NCBI RefSeq assembly: GCF_000143535.2
Contig: NC_037310.1
Coordinates: 310,001-374,000, forward strand
From: Botrytis cinerea B05.10
Lineage: Eukaryota; Ascomycota; Leotiomycetes; Helotiales; Sclerotiniaceae
Direction: 5' to 3'
DNA: 64,000 nucleotides
Shown: one piece after another, positions 58,101 through 64,000 of the stretch
Layout of the letters: each line of letters starts with the position of its first letter
Position numbering within the stretch: the stretch's first letter is position 1
Made by a program: the position numbers and the translations under genes
The notes under the pieces: generated by a model
What the model was told of the DNA's origin: nothing
Databases searched by the model: none
The model's input: the letters and a program-made list of their open reading frames with translations, nothing else

Positions 58101-61016
58101 TGTTCACCACCTGTTGTTATACCGACTCATCTATATGAGATCTGCTTAAAATGCCTAGATATTTGGCCGTACGTAGCTGACTCTACCCGTCGTTTCCGCT
58201 GGCGCCAACTTCCCTAGTGTTTGGTTCTTGGGTCTATGTCTATTATTTGATATTGCCGATCACTGTCTGTCATCAATCTCGTTTTACCATAACACTACTG
58301 ACTAGACACGCCACTACTGTGCAGACTAAACGGCACAACCCCTCTGTTTTCAGTCAAAGCTCGTCTTTACTATCTTATGACCGACCTAGTGTGTAGAGTC
58401 TGAGTACCAAAACCTAGGCGTTAAGTTCAAGTGACTTGGTCCTTTCTCTGCCATTTTCCATAGGGCTTTCGGTGATAGTACCTAGTGGTGTGCTCGCCAA
58501 GAGAAAATCCGAGAGAGAGACCCCTGACTCGGCCTACCTTCTCTCGTGGCCATTTAAAGTTTTAACCCATTACTCGTCTTATTTTTGACATTTTTGATGG
58601 GCTTCGCAAAGGGGTTTGACATAATCGGGTCGGGTCGGATGGGTTTCGCTTCGGCTCTTACGGTACTTGATGCTGAAGGCGGAAGAAAATTTTCAGCTGC
58701 TAGTTGCAGCCCGCCGCCCGATATTACTTGTATCTTCTAGACCTTTCGATAACCCGAAATGCTATTTCTTTTTTTTTTCTCCCTCTTTGTTGCTGCTAGT
58801 GTGATTTCTTTTTTGTTCTGGATACCTATTCTCTGGACATTCTTTTTCGGGGAAAAAGCTAGGACTTCAATTTATACTTTCTCTTATCTAAACAGGCTAT
58901 ACAGATGAGAGCTAGCTTCTAAGGCTTAGATACGTACTCTTTCAAGTCTTGATAATGAACAAACGAGTCATCAACGCTGAAACCATCGTCGATAATGTAA
59001 GAAGGACTGTTGTCGATGCGATCAGATAATGTCGGAAACTAAAATACTAGAAAAAATTTCCACGTGGAAAGCCTTACAGGGAGGGCTACTTCGTAATTCC
59101 GCACCGGATGATCCCTTTCCTACTAATGATTATAAGTTTACTTGCTTTAGTCAATGGTATTATGGTGATTTCTCGGGATAGTATGGTGATTTCTCGGCTC
59201 AGAGTGTTGGGTTTCTGCGATACTTGGTAATAATGTTGCACAGTTCGATTCCGTTTTCATTGTTGATATTGAAAATACATACTATACTGTAAGCCAACAT
59301 ATGTTGAATCCTACATGTTCGAATTGTAACAACTCAACAATCCCCTCCCAAGCACTGCCTCGCCCATTAATCGTAACTGCCTACTCATCGTTGCGACAAC
59401 ATTTCCGCACTCGTTGCCCATTACTCGTAAGTCGCAGGTTTAGATCCATCACATGAATAGCCGATCTATCTTCTAGTAGGGAGTTAGTCCCTTAGTCTGC
59501 CAACCACCACTAAGTTTCAAGTCTCTATCGCGCTATATCCAAAGACCCTACGCACTGGACCATTTTTGAGAACCCCTCCCCCTTCTCTCCCAACCCTTCT
59601 CGTCCATCCCCAAGCCCGGAAATGTTCTTCCTCTTCTAAAACTCTATCTCTTTAATCCTAGACTGCAGCGCCACGTTTTCCTTCCATTCTGCAAACCTCC
59701 CGAAAATATTCTAAAAAATTAAGCACCGTGCTCGGCAGGTAGTGTGTGGGCGATACCCTCATGATACCATATGTACTAACCGACCAAGCCCCTTTTGATC
59801 CCTGCATCAACTATATGCAAGAAGTTTAATCTTCTAGAACTATCTCAAAAGACTGACTGGATGAATATCGGGGATAAGTTGTGGAAATGACGTTAGTACT
59901 ATATTATACTTTTTCCCTATGCAGTTCATCGACGATGGTGTTTGAATGCCTGGGTAGATACCGGTAGGTTTGTAACGTTTAGATGCCAGGAATTGGAGAT
60001 TGGAAACACCATAGAAGCAGAGATATGGCGATTCATACCTCAGTGTTTATCACCTCCACAAATGTAGATAAAGTTGGAGTTCGTGAGTCCATCGTCAATG
60101 TTACCAAACGATTGGGAAAACTCCGCACAGATATCGCATTAAGCCAACACCAATCCTAAGCCTCTACAATCGACAGTAGTAGGATTTAGCACGATGTACC
60201 GATCAATTGGTAGTCTAACACCCACTAAGTCTCAAGAATTTCGTTTAGATATGCTGGTTATACTTCGGATTGCAGATCTTCTCCGAGGGGTAAATCTGGC
60301 TCTCCCGGAATATCTCCACCGGAGTCTGGTGTGATATGGTGTGATCAGGATTTAGTTAGCTAATCGAAAAATTCAGAGAAACGCTCATTGAGAGAGTAAG
60401 GCCTTTGTTGCATTGAGTATCTCATATGTGTGCAGTGACTACTGAATTGATTCTATGTGGAAAATGACCAGGACCCTATGAATGTTTTGTGAAGATTGGA
60501 GGGATATTTTAAGGTTAGACGGGTTTGTCATATATTGGCATTGTCACCAGGGAAAGTTTCACTGTCAGGACATCATCATTCCCGTTATGTAAATGATACA
60601 ATTTATGAGATAATGAGAAGATATGTATTTATCTCTGACAAACTGAATAAATGTACAAATGAAGACAATCCAAATTCAACGAGGAATCTAAGCCTGCCCT
60701 AACCTCCCACTCCATAATATAAACCTGATACCTGCAAACTCCAATGTCCCAATGTGAAAGAAGAAGTGAAAAAAAAAATAGCACACAATCAAAACAAATC
60801 TAGTCCTGTTGTGTATCCTAGAACTGGGTATAAAACAGCAAATTCAACACATGTAACTCCGTCTATGCCGCTTGTACGTCGACATGTGTTTTAAAAAATC
60901 CAGATCCCATTCCTAACGCCTTCCTTCACTGTGTGGCCCCCGAAAGTGTACCGTCGATGAATCTTTTTTTTCTAAGGATAGTGCTCGTCAACGGATTGTT
61001 TCTTGCGATTCGATAG

Positions 61017-61987
61017 CTATGACATACCCATAGTCATAGGTACAGCATAAGTCGACATAGGTCTGAATGCGACGGTTTGGTCCCAGATTGGACCAGCTGA
61101 CCCAGGAAACGACCAGTCTTGTGTATATGTGTTTTGGAAGCTGGAATTTTGCTGAAGTGAAATATCATGAGGTGGAGACATTTGTGGAATAGATCCCATA
61201 GATTGGATGGGCATCGAGAGAGGATACATGGGTTGAGGCATATGTTGCAGAGGAGTCATTGATTGATGACTTGGATATGGTGGAGAAACCGCCCCTGCGT
61301 TTTGTGGTGATCCGGTGCGAGATGCCGAATGATGTGAATATAATGATGCAGGAGACCCTGTGAGCTCAGGGGAATCTAGAAGTTGATTTGATTCCATTTG
61401 GTTGTATATAGGTAGAAGTCCAGGTGGTTGTTGTAAACTTGGCTGAGGGACGAGGGGAAATTGGTAATTGGATGTAGAGCGATCCATTTCCATTCCTTCC
61501 AACATACCTTCAGCAGGGAAGCCTTGCGCTGACCCTAGCCGTCGCTTTTCTGGTGCAATGTTCTCTAGGGATTGTGTCTGACGAGTTGGTGATAGTACTT
61601 CTTCCGTATCGGGATCGATATCATGCTTTAATAATAACGCTCTCAACTTCTCGTTCCGTTTTACCAACTCATCGAAACCTCTTTGTTGGCTCTCTAGCTT
61701 TTGGATCTTCTGTTCCATTTCGGTCTTCTCCTTCCTTGCCTTTTCTCTGATGTTCCTTTGAGCGTTACGGTCATTTTCTCTCTTTTTCGCCAGAGCAGTT
61801 TCGTTCATGTTTGCTACGCTTCTTCTGCTCTTGGTAGCTAATAATTAATGTTAGATATGAGGTGATTGAGGATGGATTGAACTGGTTTATGAATTTTGGT
61901 CAACATACATTGAGCTTTGGTTACTCCGTTCATTGTCTTGAATTCCGGCTTGGTGACAACGGAGGGTGAAGAGTTATCTTCCTTCAT
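61017..61987 (-). CDS. Divergent fungal bZIP transcription factor, two exons
   Basis: Predicted nuclear DNA-binding regulator. Exons 61987-61909 and 61837-61017; product 299 aa. The 71-bp intron has a GTATGT donor and TTAG acceptor. Exon 1 gives MKEDNSSPSVVTKPEFKT. The splice leads into STKSRRSVANMNE and then the basic region KKRENDRNAQRNIREKARKE (about residues 44-63). A leucine-zipper-like heptad region follows (MEQKIQKLESQQRGF, ELVKRNEKLRALL) to about residue 97. The rest is Pro/Gln/Ser/Met-rich, typical of an activation domain (QPSLQQPPGLLP, YPLSMPIQSMGSIPQMSPP). Aligning NAQR on the AP-1 type NRAAQRxFR puts Asp at the usually invariant DNA-contacting Asn. From memory this DRxAQRxIREK form occurs in one fungal bZIP group. 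Targets are unknown. Confidence 0.85.
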
Positions 61988-64000
61988 GTTGACTTTGGTA
62001 TTGGATAAGGCTACTTCTGTTGTATAAGAGGTGGTAGGTATATTGGAAGACTGAAAGACGTGGTAGGATGTAGAAGATTATGGTCCACAAATATAAGTGT
62101 ACCCCAAGTACTTTCCCCAGTCGTGCACTTATGTATTTGGTCTCGAACCAAAGTGATGAGATGTTCAAGTGTATATATAAAGGAAGGTGCTTCTGAGTTT
62201 TGGATTTCGAGGAAGGGTATCGCGAAATGGTTCGTGCTTAAATCCCCGGCAAAGATGGAGCCAATATATTGACACTCGAGCTCTGAAAGTCTGGATAATT
62301 TCCCTGGTTGAGTTGCGGGGCGGATGGGTCACATATGTATAGCTGGAAATGAGGGGGCCCAAGAATAGTTTTATAAGTTTGTCTAGCAGTAGAAAAGCAA
62401 AAGTTCGGAGACGGATGAAGTAGGGAAGATCGGAAGGGGGAAGATTTTCGGTAAGTGTGAGCGAACTTTTCGAATATATACGCGTTTGCTTTCATTCTGG
62501 AGTTGCTTTGGTGCAAGAAATTGTCTTGATAATTGAAGCTAAACGAAAATTAGTTCCATGTCAATTCATGGTCTCTCAAAAGAACTGTACTAGTTTGGTT
62601 TCTCTAAAATCCGCATTATACATCGGATATCCCCAAGGATCAGGGGGGTGTTTTCTTGATTGCTCGTATAGGCAAAGTGTTGGTGGATTGATTTACAAAG
62701 TAGGTAAGTGGATAAGTTTTCGATTTTGTAGATCTTTTGAAGAGGGGTGTTATGTACCTAGCGTCTAGTTCTGTTGCGGTGAACACTTCAAACAAATAAA
62801 AAATAATTCTTTATCACCGATTACCTTCCATCTAAGTATGGCTAAGTCTAGAATTCTCTTACACAGAATTCTCGCAGCGAATTCATCAACCCTACAAGAG
62901 ATTCTAGAGTTGCAAGTGGCGGTTTGAGAAATCCATGCCATTTTTTCATCATTGTACATATATCTTTTCTTTTGCCGACGTTTTGCCTCACCAAGAGAAT
63001 GATTGGTTGAGAAGGGCTGGCAGGGTCTCTCCTCTTCAAAATAAGGTTTATGTCTCTTCGGGGGTCCATTTATCTTGGATTGGATTCGTACAAAGCACGT
63101 ATGAACCTTCAAGAAATGTGTGAGCCGATGCAAGTTCAAGCCACAAAATACGGATGCGTATCAATGTTTACGAGTTCAACAGGGTCCGAATTCCCGAGTG
63201 CTGAGGAACACTCGGCTATTAAACTACTGTCTCAAAATACATGCGGTTGTGCCTTACATTGGTTGACAGGGTCGTCAGACAGGGTAAAGATTATATTTCC
63301 GAGGCTTTTTACGACGGAGACACTTCCGCTCTTTCCTCGCCAATCATAATGGCCATCCTGTGCAAAAGAATAGGTATTTTCTGCTTTTGTTCCAAAAGGC
63401 TTCTCATGAATCTCATGATCTTCGCCAGCTTATCTTTACTTGTTACGAAGCATAGTAGGATCGACTCTCTCTATAATGCTGCGGGGAGGGGGACCTAACG
63501 TGCCTCGAGCGTGCTTGGTATTCAGTGCAGAGACCTCAAATATATATAGATCTACAATTAGTCAATATTTCTTCCAAGTCATCATTTACATAATCTTATT
63601 TTCCAAGTCACTGCGGGATACGAATGGGGATTTATATGTTAACTCCATATCTCCTTTTCTGAATAATGTGCATCTAATACTTGGTAGGTAAATTGTGAAA
63701 GTCCAAGAAACGTGCCCAAAACTTCCTCCAGAAACTCGCATGTTTTAATGCCCACTAGCCATGTGGCAAGGTGTGAAGTGAAGACGTTTCATAAAGTATC
63801 TAACTTAGGTGGCTCTATCGGAACTGATACAATGTCATTAGTATACTCACGGGTGTCAAATTGGAATTGGAATAACTGAGGAAGTACAGCAGGGCCGAAA
63901 AAGATATGCCACATCGACGAATGCTTTCCGTTGGCAAGGTATTGATCTCCCCGTTACTAGGGGTCGTTCTTCCCGACCTTGACGAAAGCATGCACAGTAT
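61988..64000. other. Upstream region of the bZIP gene and right window end
   Basis: No supported gene. A GTATATATAAAGG element at 62170-62182 is on the plus strand. Overlapping ORFs of 60-124 codons on both strands show no domain. A gene may begin or end beyond the right edge. Confidence 0.45.

Larger units (their letters stand above)
52674..61016. other. 8.3-kb gene-free interval with dense simple repeats
   Basis: No supported gene. From 53.15 to 55.3 kb the plus strand is purine/G-rich and nearly C-free, with many different minisatellites. From 55.5 to 61 kb the sequence is unremarkable, with ORFs below 130 codons, a 22-bp TATGGTGATTTCTCGG duplication at about 59159-59200, and a tRNA-like relic near 57.7 kb. 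Confidence 0.5.

Overview
This is nuclear DNA of a filamentous ascomycete, most likely a Leotiomycete of the Botrytis/Sclerotinia kind. That placement is inferred from gene content and architecture. The coding genes have short introns (about 45-130 bp, one of 353 bp) with GTAAGT/GTATGT donors, CTAAC-like branch points and YAG acceptors. A 5S rRNA gene sits alone between unrelated genes, and telomere-type CCCTAA repeats are present. Thirteen protein genes and one 5S rRNA gene can be supported. Most ORFs in the long AT-rich or microsatellite-rich gaps look spurious.

Region 1 (1-14.2 kb) is compact and housekeeping: the C-terminus of glutamine-dependent NAD+ synthetase (QNS1, cut by the window edge), mitochondrial inner membrane peptidase subunit 2 (IMP2, two exons), a Gdt1/TMEM165 Golgi cation transporter, a five-exon TRFH + telobox-Myb telomere-binding protein of the Taz1/TRF family, an RS-rich protein of probable splicing function, and the kinetochore coiled-coil protein Sos7. 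Region 2 (14.2-32.9 kb) has an MFS transporter with a very long central loop, a 3-mercaptopyruvate sulfurtransferase (TUM1) divergent from the APC/C RING subunit APC11 (four exons; its signature is only seen after splicing), a 5S rRNA gene, and a secreted alpha/beta hydrolase. Region 3 (32.9-49.4 kb) is nearly gene-free. It holds a possible reverse-transcriptase relic, a dispersed array of about 21 copies of a TGTTGCANATCTGAA motif, and one orphan acidic protein of 390 aa. Region 4 (49.4-64 kb) has a small Ser/Tyr/His-rich protein, an ER FKBP-type prolyl isomerase ending in HNEL, a long minisatellite-rich gap and a divergent fungal bZIP regulator.

The genes do not form a metabolic cluster. 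The two most striking observations are: (i) a run of telomeric CCCTAA repeats lies inside an intron of the gene for a telomere-repeat-binding protein, in the middle of the exons coding its DNA-binding domain, suggesting possible autoregulation; (ii) the 36.4-41.1 kb gap carries an ORF-less family of diverged repeats around a shared core, some in inverted pairs. A third, window-wide pattern is that the 3' flanks of most genes are long G/purine-rich, C-poor tracts on the sense strand.
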